In this document: positions 34,015 through 44,657 of the stretch, one piece after another
How the letters are laid out: every line of letters begins with the position of its first letter
Position numbering within the stretch: position 1 is the stretch's first letter
Assembly (NCBI RefSeq): GCF_050908995.1
Contig: NC_135126.1
Span: 7,564,001-7,628,000, forward strand
Source: Andrena cerasifolii
Lineage: Eukaryota > Arthropoda > Insecta > Hymenoptera > Andrenidae
DNA length: 64,000 nt
Direction of reading: 5' to 3'
Translations under genes and position numbers: made by a program
Notes under the pieces: model-generated
The model's database searches: none
What the model was told of the DNA's origin: nothing
The model's input: only the letters and a program-made list of their open reading frames with translations

Positions 34015-36564
34015 CTAAAAGTGGGTGAGCAGAAAAAGAGACGCGAACAGTAAAAGAGAGAGAAGAGGAGAAGCCGGAGATCGATTTACCGAGTTGGTCA
34101 GTTCGTAGAAGTAACGATTGTAGGCCTTGTCGCAATGGGACGGCCAGTCTTTGAAGCATGCCGCATACGCTACGACATGAGCGATGTAATTTTGTTCGAA
34201 GGTACCACGGATCAAGTGAGAGTAAGGACCTGAAAGAAATAAAAAAACAGCTGATGTTTCCGATTGGGAAGTTAGCGGGCAAAGGGGAGGGTGGAAGTTT
34301 GTGGCGTGTGCAACTATTTATGTAGATTAGGGAGGTTCTTATTTTCGAGTTTTGAATTTTCTTCGTGGCACCCTGCAGAATAGTTTCAAATAATAAAAAA
34401 AAATCTGTGTAAAGTTTCAGCCAGATCGGATAACGGGAAAAGGTGCTCCTGGGCCCTTGGACATTTAAATAATTATTTTACAGCTTACAAAGTCGATTTT
34501 ATATGATATCCTCCAAGTTATTGATTAAATTAAAAAATATGTCAAACAAAAGTTATAGATCCGGACAAAGAGCATATTTTATGTTGTATTACTTTTTCTC
34601 GTGCGATGAACGGTTTTCGAAAAAAGTCCGGAAAACTAAAAAAACTTTTTTTCTCTCAAATTTTGAAAGTTTAAATCCTTCTCGAACACTTTTTACTTAT
34701 GAAGGCGAATAAAAAAATGGAATTTTTATTTTCGAGGACTATTTTTTAAACATTTAAAGCGGAACATATACCGAGATATGCCAGAAAGATACAAAAAAAA
34801 AATCCATATTTTCAGTCATCCGATGGAGCTCAAACTTTACACAGATTTTTCTTTTATTATTTGGAACTAGTCTGGGGTGCCGCGAAGAAAATCTTGAAAA
34901 AAAACTTCACCAAGAGTAAATAAGAGCCACCCTAATGAACATATATGAAACTGTACGAGTACCTATACATATCTAAGTACATGCAGGTATATAAATGTGG
35001 TACTCGTACGCAAAAGGTATTATACCTATCGCGTAGACTCCGACGTCTTCGCCGCCGTGCGTTTCGTCCTTCAAGTACATAGCAGCCATGTGCGTGTAAA
35101 ATGGTTCGTCTCGCGTCTGATCTTGATCGACTGGTATCCACGTTTCGTTAACATTGTTACTGTCGTTACGCCTGTGATGGAAGAAGCCTGGCCCGTTGGC
35201 GTAAGTGAGCGTCTCGTAGGGTTTGATGTCCGGATCGTTGTGATTGTTGGCGAAGCCAAGAATATCGTTCCCTCTGTTCGGATAACCGTTCACGGTGAAG
35301 GAATGCGAATGATCGGCAGTTATGATTATTAGCGTTTCCTCGAGCTTGACTTGCTGCAAGGCGGCCAGCACCGCTTCTTCCAGTTCCGACACTTCGCGCA
35401 ACGCCAACTTTGCGTAATTTTTATGATGAGCTATGTCTATCTTGCCACTCTCGACCTGCGTTTCAAACGACGATGTAAAAGCGCAAAGCCAAAAAACCAA
35501 TTTCTTATACTTTGCCGTACCTACGGTTGCGATTGCTTACCATTAACAGGAAACCATTTTTGTTCTTTCGAAGTAACTTAATGGCCTGTGTTGTCATATT
35601 GGCCAAACTTGGCACCTCGTCTGTCTTCAATGCGTGATAAGGAAGATGACTGGCAGCAAAAACTCCGAGAACTTTCGAGGTGTTTGCGATATCGATAGAC
35701 AGAAGTTGATCAGCGTTCGTCACTACTTTCCCTTGCGGATTCTTTTTTGCCCACACTTGCGCCAAATTTTGTCCGTCTCCTCTGACGCACGTGTCGGGAT
35801 CTATCGGGTCCATTGGTAAACCCAAATGTTGCGCTCCACCGCCCATAATCACCTTCGGTTCAACGATTAAAAATGAGTTGCAAATCAGTACGTAGATTGA
35901 TACTAGGTACACGTCGAAAGAACAATTAAAAGGTACAAACGCAGGTATGCGAGAGAAAAAGGCTTAAGAAATAAGCCTTACCTGAAACTTGTTTCCGGGT
36001 GCATCTTCGATCAGCTGCCTCGCTATGTCCTTCACGCAGTCTTTGTATCGGTTTGGTATGGCAGTATCGCACTCCCAGTCACGATTATTGGTATGAGCGT
36101 ATAACCCGGCTGGTGTAGCATGCGTGATCCGAGTTGTGGTAACGAATCCTAAGTTTGTCCAATCAAATTTCACATGTGTATTATGTACATGGATTCGCAA
36201 CGTTATTTTCTATCGTTTATCCGCTAAGGATCCAAGGATCCGCAAGTAGAATGGGGACAGAACGTCGCGCGACATTTTCGTGTTTTTTATCGCCCGGGCC
36301 CTGGAGGAGGTGGGCAATCGTTATCGCATTGGGAACGTTACGAACGTTAAGCCCTAAATAAAGCGGAAGGTCGAGTGGTGACCTCCTATGACGTGTCGTT
36401 TTCGTGCTCGATTGCGACAAGGTCCATTCGCTGGGTCCGTGATGCTTAACGGTTAATCATTAAAAGACCAGAAACTAATAACTATTGGCCGTGAGTCGGT
36501 GGTTACGGGTTATGGCCTCGTGCGCCCTGCCTTTACCTATGTCCTATGCGTATCGCTTGTTCAC

Positions 36565-36596
<32 letters not shown>

Positions 36597-38684
36597 ATGT
36601 GAGCGCGTGCGTTGTGTGTGTTTTGCTCTTGTGAGCAATAGCGCGTGTGCGACTTCCCCACTTTTCTCTTTCATCTGATCCCCATCTCCAATCGCTTGTC
36701 ACGTACCTACATGTATAGTAGGAGGCACATTTGCATCCTTCTTCTGTTGTTTCGAACGAAAAGGTGAAAGGAGAGGAAACGGAACGGAATAGGAAAGAAA
36801 AGTGTGAACTGTGGGGTGGAGAGCGTAGTAAATAGGAAACGCCACTTACCGGTGTCCATTCCCGTTTGTTGGGCCCAATCTGCGACGGTCGTTAGCTTAC
36901 TGGCTTGATCAACACTTTTGTCGCAATGATTGTACGAAGCTTTGGTATCCAATCCTATAACCCTGTAACGACACTTGACTCCAGAAAATATCGCAGTGGC
37001 CGTTCCCGCCGAGTCGGGCACCTGCTTGTCGGTGTTGTACGTCTGTATACAGGGATGAATAAGTAGCACACATGTACATGTATCCGTGCGCAATCGGACG
37101 TACCTTGGCGAATCCAGTGTTGGGGAACGTCTCGAAAGCCAGTTTATATTCTTCACCGGTGGTACCCTTGCTTTGGCCTTTGAATATACGGCCAGCCGTA
37201 ACCGTGGATATTCCCATACCATCCCCGATGAATATGATAATGTTCTTTGCCCGATTTTCGTTGTTCCGATAAGCTAGATTCCTTTGTAGATTCTCTTGCC
37301 CGGATTTCATCCAAAACGACATGTCTGAGGGCAGATTGAATTTCTCAGAATATGTATGTACCTATCTACATTAGGGTGGCTCTTATTTACTTTTGGTAAT
37401 AATTTTTTTCAAGTTTTTCTTCGGGGCACCCTCCAGAATAGTTTCAAATAATAATAAAAAATCTGTGTAAAGTTTGAACCCGATCGGATGACTGAAAATA
37501 TGGAAATTTTTTTTGTATCTTTCTGGCATATCTCGGTATATGTTCCGCTTTAAATGTTTAAAAAATAGTCCTCGAAAATAAAAATTCCATTATTTTTCTT
37601 CGCCTTCGTAAATAAAAAGTGTTCGAGAAGGATTTAAACTTTAAAAATTTGAGAGAGAAAAAGTTGTTTTAGTTTTTCGGACTTTTTTCGAAAACCGTTT
37701 ATCGCACGAGAAAAAGTAATACAACATAAAATATGCTCTTTGTCCGGATCTACAACTTTTGTTTGACATATTTTTTAATTTAACCAATAACTTGGAGGAT
37801 ATTATATAAAATCGAGCTGTTAAATAATTATTCAAATGTTACACAGATTTTTTTTATTATTTGAAACTATTCTGCAGGGTGCCCCGAAGAAAATTGAAAA
37901 CTCGAAAATAAGAGCCTCCCTAATCTACATACTTGGAATGTATGTAGATAATAACTTACCATCATAATACGTGAGAGTGGTTCGCGTCAAAACTCGTAAA
38001 CAATCTCTTTTCAACTGTCAAATTTTCGTAAAACGATGTTCCAGATACGGAGGGAAGAATTTAGAGTCAAGACGATACGATACGATACGTTCTTTCGGTT
38101 TATCGCTGCTTTCGCAATTACAGATTTCAGTTCAGCAGATAAGAGTAGCGCATAGATTATTATCCTCGTAGACGCGAATTAGTTAGCGTCAATAGATGTT
38201 TAGGTCGACTCTTAGTACCTACCTATCCTCAAATTTCCCACTTTTGCAACGATTTTAATCAGCGAAAAAATTTCTTCCCACCTTTTGCTTTTGGTGTGTA
38301 TTTGTGAGTAACGTTTAACAGTACCTATCTAATATTCAAAGGTAAATAAGACTACGCATGCATCTCCATAATCTCAAACACGTGAAGTACTCGGTGAGAT
38401 AGGTATCTACTAATTGTCAAACGGTCAATTTTTATCAGTACGCAGTGGGGTGAACGTTTATGAACACGACAAGAAGCGGTGTGTATGCGTGTGTGTGTGT
38501 GTATTTGCGCGCGTGTGTCGTATCGAGGGTCCGATATTTTGATTGTAGTAGGTATATACGTAGTGGTTCAGTTGCCCCGATCTACATGATGGCACAAACC
38601 TTCGTAATAGATTGAACCTTGAGGAAGAGCGTTGAAACCGGGAAATCCTAGTAGGACGGAAAACAGTGTGGCCAGTAGCTTCAT
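34015..38684 (-). CDS. Alp: Membrane-bound (GPI-anchored) alkaline phosphatase
   Basis: Secretory-pathway metallo-phosphomonoesterase at the cell surface. Exons (minus): 38684-38600, 37324-37104, 37042-36850, 36148-35982, 35852-35541, 35455-35026 and 34229-34015, 540 residues in frame. Signal peptide MKLLATLFSVLLGFPGFNA; D63 in IFIGDGMG; nucleophile Ser113 in QVPDSAGTATA; the Mg/Arg region VTTTRITHATPAG and AHTNNRDWE; E328/D333/H337 in VESGKIDIAHH; D374-H375 in TADHSH; the last Zn His in ETHGGEDV. All metal and catalytic residues are present, so activity is expected. The C-terminus (NRSPASPLLSLLLFASLFL) is a GPI-type hydrophobic tail. VESGKIDIAHH differs from the common VEGGRIDHGHH. Introns 1 and 6 contain inverted copies of MITE family C. 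Confidence 0.95.
34330..34932 (+). mobile_element. TA-flanked MITE family C, copy 2 (ALP intron 6)
   Basis: It is flanked by TA at 34328-34329 and 34933-34934. The left end GGGAGGTTCTTATTTT is the inverted counterpart of the right end AAATAAGAGCCACCC. The outer ~110 bp on each side (TTTCAAATAAT...GTGTAAAGTTT and AAACTTTACACAGATTTTTC) form long terminal inverted repeats. It is 603 bp and lacks coding capacity. Confidence 0.9.
36560..36625. repeat. GC/GT microsatellite in ALP intron 3
   Basis: Consecutive (GC)n and (GT)n tracts around 36568-36600 continue as GTATGTGAGCGCGTGCG. Confidence 0.85.
37374..37920 (-). mobile_element. TA-flanked MITE family C, copy 3 (ALP intron 1, inverted)
   Basis: It is flanked by TA at 37372-37373 and 37921-37922. 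Its interior reads as the reverse complement of copies 1, 2 and 4 (GGATCTACAACTTTTGTTTG; TAACTTGGAGGATATTATAT). It is 547 bp, inverted relative to copy 2 across ALP exons 2-6. Confidence 0.9.
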
Positions 38685-41067
38685 GTTTGTTGAACGTATG
38701 GTTCTGTAACAGGTGGAATCAATAGGATTAGGTATACGACACAGTGCCGTAACAGTAATTAGACAAATCTCCGGTAGAGATGCATGTAGTTCAGACGCAA
38801 TCGAAATAGAAGCGAAAACAGCGACGAGCAATGGGAATCGCAAGACGGTCGTGGCTGGCTAATTCGTTGGCCACAATTTGTATTTTCTTTGATTCGTAAA
38901 CTCGTTGATTGGTTAATGGGTCCTAAACGAGGGATTGGAAGCGCTCTTTCGACGACGGGAGCCCGGTGCGTGCGGTGGTTGTTCCCGGCGCGGTCCACGC
39001 GCGCATCGGACACGACACGCTCGTAGAAAGGGAGATGGGAAAGTTGAAAAGGGAACGAGCAACAGAGCCTGCCAGCGCAAAGGGGAGTAATTCGGGTCAG
39101 CCGGCGTGTCAACGAAAATCAGCCGACATTGCGAGCGATATACAGTACGCGGTGAAGATATCATCACGCCCGTGGTTGGATGCCACTCCGACGAAGGGAA
39201 AGCGGATAAACTATGAAAATTTACCTACCTACTGAGGCACTGTAACGCGTAAGTAAATGTGGTGGTACGGCGTCAGGCAACGTCCTCGATCCGTGGATGT
39301 AAGGTGGTCAAACACGCGTTTCGAATCGAGCCATCCTCTGATTTAAATACCTCGACAGCGGCTACGCGTTTGGGGATGGACGAACAAGGGAAACGCACCG
39401 ACTCTACCGAACTTGACCGTCCCGGGCGAACTCGAACGAAGCCGAGCCACAGAAACTGGAGGATACGACTGACTGTAAGTAGGAAGCAGGCGAAAACAGA
39501 AGCAAAGTGGCCAGGCGAGGTGGTACAGGAAGGATCGTGAGTTGAAACAAAAGCCGTGTCGTATCTCCGTCCGATTCTACCCAACGGTTATTACCCAACC
39601 GGATCGTGGTGCCGTATTAACGCTAATACAGCGCCACCGAGGAAGTTTGTCACTTTATATAGCGTTTCAGAGGCCCTGACAGATTGCGCACGAGGTGGAG
39701 AGCGTGCAAGGGACACTGAGAGTACGGATTCTCTAGAAGAGATGCGGCTGGGGGAAGAAGGGGAACCCCTCATGCACTGTTAATCCGAGCGTAATTGAGC
39801 AGCTCGGTACCATTATGTCTTTATGTACGCGACAGATTAATCCGAACGCGGCTCTTGAAGCGTCTTGCGAGCCGCGAATTCTCGCTCGTCCCGTCTCACC
39901 TCTCTAGCCTCTACACCCTCGTCCTCTCTCCTCTTCCTCCTCTTCCTCCACCACCTCTTCCTCCACCGCCTCTGTCCTCCACCACCTCCTCGCCCTAATC
40001 CTCTGTCTGCGTGCCCTCCTCCGGTCGAAGGCTCCGGCGCCCTCGAGCACCGTCGCGTCAGTGCCGGAACTCGCAACACTTTTTCCATTCAGCCTCTGGA
40101 GCTGTGGATCAGTTTTAACGTTTCAAGGAAACCGGCCAAGGAGCGTCCGAGATTTTTTATTTTACCGTCGAATCTGGGAGCTCGCTTTCAGCGTGGCTGC
40201 GGGAATCAAGATCGCGCGATTGTTTTCGCATTCGGTGCAGCATCGCATTGGCCATTCCGAGGGGCGGGAATTTAATACGCGCGCGCGAACGGTGCGTTCG
40301 GTTTCGTTCATAATTACGCACGCGCGGGCGCGGGCGCGGGAACACGGACTGTCGTGTCGATATTAACGGAACACGTACAGCGGTGTGTAGGTGAGCGGCA
40401 ACTTGATCAAACCAATCGCGTGTCTCACAAACAGATAGGCTCTCGAGCCTAGGGGTCCATGCCTGGAGAGGGGCGACAAAAGCTCAGTTCCCGGTTGGCT
40501 CGAGATAGCGACGTACGCATGCACGTACACACATGCGTGCATGCATACGTATTTGCTTGATACCGCGGACTCCACGACGCGGACACGTGTAGCATTATTA
40601 TCTTTATCTTTTTTTTTTATTACCTGCACGGTATGTAATTTCTAAAGTTCTTACGACGGCTGCGTGATCATTGCTAACGATCCATTTACATTGACACAAC
40701 GCCGTGATCGTTGCCTGATAATCACGGGCATTGCCTCCACTACTCGTCGATTTCACCCGCAACGTATTTGCATTTCACGGCCGACTAGTCTTGTGCCTTC
40801 CGCGCTCCTTCTCCGTCTCCCCTCCTTTACGTTTCTACTTACGATTAGTTGTCCGTCTCTTTTATTTGCTACGTCCTCTTAATTCTTAGCTCTTATCTTT
40901 TCCGCTTCCTTCCTCACGTGTAGTACTTAATCCTCCACCCGCTGCATAAACATACCTACACCTGCATGCGCGGATTGCCGAAGGAAATGTTGCAGAATTC
41001 AACGCACGGGGAACTCGGAAGTCGCAGCAATCGTGTTCATCAATTTGCTCGAAATGATGAACCTGCT
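38685..41067. other. ALP upstream and intergenic DNA
   Basis: A GTGTGTGTGT/GCGCGCGTGTG run lies just inside ALP intron/exon 1 flank at 38480-38518. A CCTCTTCCTCCACC pyrimidine-rich tract spans 39930-39998, and a CGCGCGGGCGCGGG run lies near 40270-40345. ORFs of 60-136 codons here (for example plus 39259-39540 and 39865-40275) show no known domain. The GC-rich 39.9-40.35 kb block may be a promoter or CpG-rich region. Confidence 0.35.
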
Positions 41068-41075
41068 GGTGACCT

Positions 41076-41318
41076 CATGGGCGTCCGCAGGGAGGGAGAT
41101 GGGGGTAAAGGGGCAGTTGCCCCCCTGGCTTTTGAGAAAAAATCGCTTATTTCTCAAAACTGATCTTTATTAAGTTTATACTAAAGAAGGGAATATTTTG
41201 AAATTTTTAATTATATTGGCGCTACAAAATGGGTTAAAAAAGCAAGAGGGGTATATTTTTTTTTATCATCATCCCAAAGTTGCCCCCATCCTGGGAAAAA
41301 AGTCTCCGGACGCCCCTG
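41076..41318. mobile_element. hAT-like MITE
   Basis: The left end CATGGGCGTCCGCAGG and the right end CCGGACGCCCCTG are imperfect inverted repeats (consensus CAGGGGCGTCCG). The 8 bp before (GGTGACCT, 41068-41075) and after (ACTGACCT, 41319-41326) agree at six positions, as expected for an old 8-bp hAT target duplication. It is 243 bp and non-coding. Confidence 0.75.
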
Positions 41319-42063
41319 ACTGACCTACTACCCCGGGGGTGTTTCTCTACACAACACGTTGCTGTTGGTCATTGACGAGATAGCGTGCCGGCCAATAAAT
41401 ATGTCACTCTTAATACATACCTTACATTACGATTCTTACAATTAATAGAAGCGCGTGACAAATGACGCAGAGAGAATTTCAAGGCATAGCTTTCAGATTG
41501 TTTGCAGGCCCCATTCTTCTTTACTGCAACAACTGGATGCGTGTAGCTTCTTTACGCGAATGATTTTTCTGTTTCTCCTTAACGGACGGCTGATCTTGGC
41601 CGATGCTTGATAAGATAGGGTATGTTGAAATAACATTTCGGTCTGCGTTTCTGCTATCGGTAGTTTACCGAAGATCGGCGATAAGTTTCTGGCGTGTCAA
41701 TAAAGCATACTGTTACGTACATATGCGTGTACGTGCACGTGTAAGTAGTATTATAAGTACACGAGACGATGACACGAAACGTGCTACTCTTTTTCCGATT
41801 ACCACCTGTCAATATAATAATCCAATTAAGTAGGCTTTTGATCCAGTGGTTTCGCCCCGCCCTGCCTGATTGCGAGTATCAGTACCTATTTATTCGGATT
41901 TCGAGGATTTCGGCCTATTAAGGATGCATCTAATCGCAATCATCGACTTACAGTCTCTCTGGAACCTTAGAGGGGTAGAATCTTAACCCTTTCACCGCTA
42001 TTGGCGCCCATGGGCGCCTCACCAAAATCTTTGCCGTGTGTTATGTATATTATTACCTGCATA
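41319..42063. other. Intergenic
   Basis: No supported gene. TTAACCCTTTCACCGC at about 41984-42000 followed by GGCGCCCATGGGCGCC resembles one end of a piggyBac-type MITE; a matching second end was not found. Confidence 0.35.
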
Positions 42064-42351
42064 CAGTAGCGGACGAAAGAAAGTTTACAACTTTTAAAAT
42101 CGCATAACTTTTTTAGAATTGGTCCAAACGACATGAGTATTTTTTTGAGAAGCTAGAAGGATTAGTTTGCTAAGTGGCGTGTTTCGTCGTTTTGAAAAAA
42201 AAATTGTCGGAACAGCAAAAAATATAGTAAAGGTCGTTTTTTAAACTTTTCTTGTGAACCTGTAATGAAAATTCAAAAAACTCGTCTGTAGATTGAAGTA
42301 AGTTGTATACATGCATGAAGTAAGTTGTAAACTTTCTGTCGTCCGCCACTG
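42064..42351. mobile_element. Mariner-like MITE family D, copy 1
   Basis: It is flanked by TA (42062-42063, 42352-42353). The 28-bp terminal inverted repeats begin CAGTAGCGGACGAAAGAAAG and end CTTTCTGTCGTCCGCCACTG, with two mismatches over 28 bp. The subterminal AAAATCGCATAACTTTTTTA and GGATTAGTTTGCTAAGTG are shared with the element at about 57995-58435. It is 288 bp and non-coding. Confidence 0.85.
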
Positions 42352-42994
42352 TACATATAGCTACTGCCACCTCCGCGTCTGCTATGCACCAAGCACCCCG
42401 TAGTGCAACGCGATTACATTACGAGTAATTAAATAAATATGTATGTGCACAGCTAGAGAATACAGCAATGATTAAATATGTGGATATAAGCATGCATCGT
42501 TGCAGGGCGCTTACCGAAATGTATAAAGTTAAATATCTGGAAAACTATACAGACCGGTGGGGCGCATTAAAATCTGAGCCGACCACCTGGGACGGTTCCC
42601 TTGTTAGAAACTTGATGCACTTACATATGTATGGAAATTCACTGAAAAATGAGGTTGTAGGTATGTACGTCTACGCAAGACTATAATTATATAAATATGT
42701 TTGTTTATTTATTTATTGATTTGCGATCTAAAGTCCTACTTAGGCCACTTGTAGATGCCCTGCAAATCATTGTACTTAGATACATACATATGTACATACG
42801 ATCATTTTACCAGCAACAAAATTGCTTGCTTATTGTCCTAACAATCGTTTTAAATATGTGTTCCCTGTAGATCTCGGAACACTATCATCACATAGAGGAG
42901 AAACACGTGAACAGACCACTGCCAGATCAGGGATGAAAAGACTCGTTGCAGAGACCTGGTACTGGCGTGTTTTTCCGTCCAGTTAGTTTACTTA

Positions 42995-43546
42995 TAGAGG
43001 AAGTGCAGCATATTTGGAATACTGTTGGTAATTTGCAATATCCGATAAACTACTAACGTTATCAAATTTGTAACACCGTAGATAATAGGGGCTAATGACC
43101 TGTTAACTAATCATTTTTGCGGATGAACCGCAATTTTTACCGCCTATTTTCGAGTTAATCTGTAGAATAAGAAAACGTTAATCTGCAAATTTTTTTCAGC
43201 AAGTATTCCATCGTTCCAATCACGGCTAAAATATGTGAAAACTTTAGTGGTAAACACTTAATCTACTCGTTTGCATGTTCCTTCTATGGTTCCGTTTCAG
43301 TTTTGCGAACTTTCGAGAATACAAAGTGTGACACGAAATTTTAGATTTCAATGCCATGTTGCTAATTCGGAATACCGAAAGTGAAGGTAATTTGGAATAT
43401 TCCAAAGCTTAGCGATGCTTTCGTTTCACGCGTAACGGCTACCTAAGGTTATTCCTATATTGTGATTTTTCAGCCTGATTACATCATAAAAGAAAATAAT
43501 TTTATTATCTACAAACTGGCATTTCAAATATACTGCACTTCCTCTA
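42995..43546. mobile_element. TA-ended MITE family E
   Basis: The left end TAGAGGAAGTGCAGCATATT and the right end, inverted, TAGAGGAAGTGCAGTATATT are near-identical. Inner TTTGGAAT/ATTCCAAA motifs repeat. It is about 552 bp with short chance ORFs only. TA at both ends suggests a Tc1/mariner-type target. Confidence 0.75.
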
Positions 43547-44657
43547 TGTTTGGCTGCTACGCGACGCTAGGGGCACCAACGTCTCTAATAGGAAATTTAA
43601 GCTTTCGCACAGCTACCCAGCTACCCTGGCCGACAATGGCTCACAATCAGTCCGCTGATATCTAAGTAAGTACGTACATACATACCGCGTACGCTCGGAG
43701 CTATATTGGCGAACACACGCGTTGTACATACTTACATTCATACGCTTTTATAGTCATATGAATATACTACATCCAAGTTATCGTTGAACCAGGAATCCGA
43801 TCTCTTTCCACCCAGAGTCCTTCCGTCAAGTACTATTTAGTTAGGCGTATTTGTGTGGCGCGGTAATTACGTTGATAACGCGGACGTTTAGATAGCGCGA
43901 GGCAACGTGCCGCGTCCCACACATCGCTACAGATTATCGCTACTGAACCATGTTGCTTTCATTTTTCCGGTGCAAGTGCAATCTCGTGCTTAATTAATAT
44001 AATCGATGGACTTTGGATTTGGAACGACACGTTCAGACAGAGCTTTGTTGCGGGATTTGGTTTTTCAGTGTTGCCGCGGTTCTCAACGTGGTTCCAATCG
44101 GTTCAACGCTTTCTACGCCCAAATCAACAATAAATAAGTCCTATCAATGAATGCGATAATGCGGTGATTGATTAAATATGTACACATGTACGCAAGTAGG
44201 TACATACATGGGAAGGCCAAGTTAAAGGCGCATATCGCATGCAATAAATGCAGCTAGGAAAAAAGAAATACTGTTTCGCTCGTTTGCACGGCTACGCGTA
44301 CGAACGATGTGACGCATGCATCTTTTTTCGATCGCTTTTGCGTAACTGTGAATGTAAATTATCACCGCTTTGAAGAAGTCGATCGAGGAGAAATTCGTGG
44401 CGAAATTTAAGAATATCTGGATGCGCGTGAGTGCGGGGTCGCAAGCGCCAGGATACGAATGATGACGTTTCAATGCAAGCTCCCGCGGTGACGACAAGTT
44501 TCTCCATATCCGTGTCTGTGGCGTGATATGGTGAGTAGCGGACATGAGAATGGCCTGCTCCAAAGTGAGTTGAATGCAGAGTAGTAGCTGGAGGAGTCAA
44601 CTAACGATGAACAACCACGGTTCATCTTCGAAAAGGATGCGGCGCAGTGCCGAATCA
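43547..44657. other. 3' flank of the TGF-beta ligand gene
   Basis: Microsatellite-like GTACGTACATACATAC lies near 43668-43690. ORFs on the minus strand at 44222-44600 lack family resemblance and probably lie in the ligand's 3' UTR. Confidence 0.35.

Noticed and set aside
39837..40366. Overlapping GC-rich ORFs near 40 kb
   Set aside because: These are compositional ORFs over pyrimidine and CG-rich tracts, open on both strands, without family resemblance.
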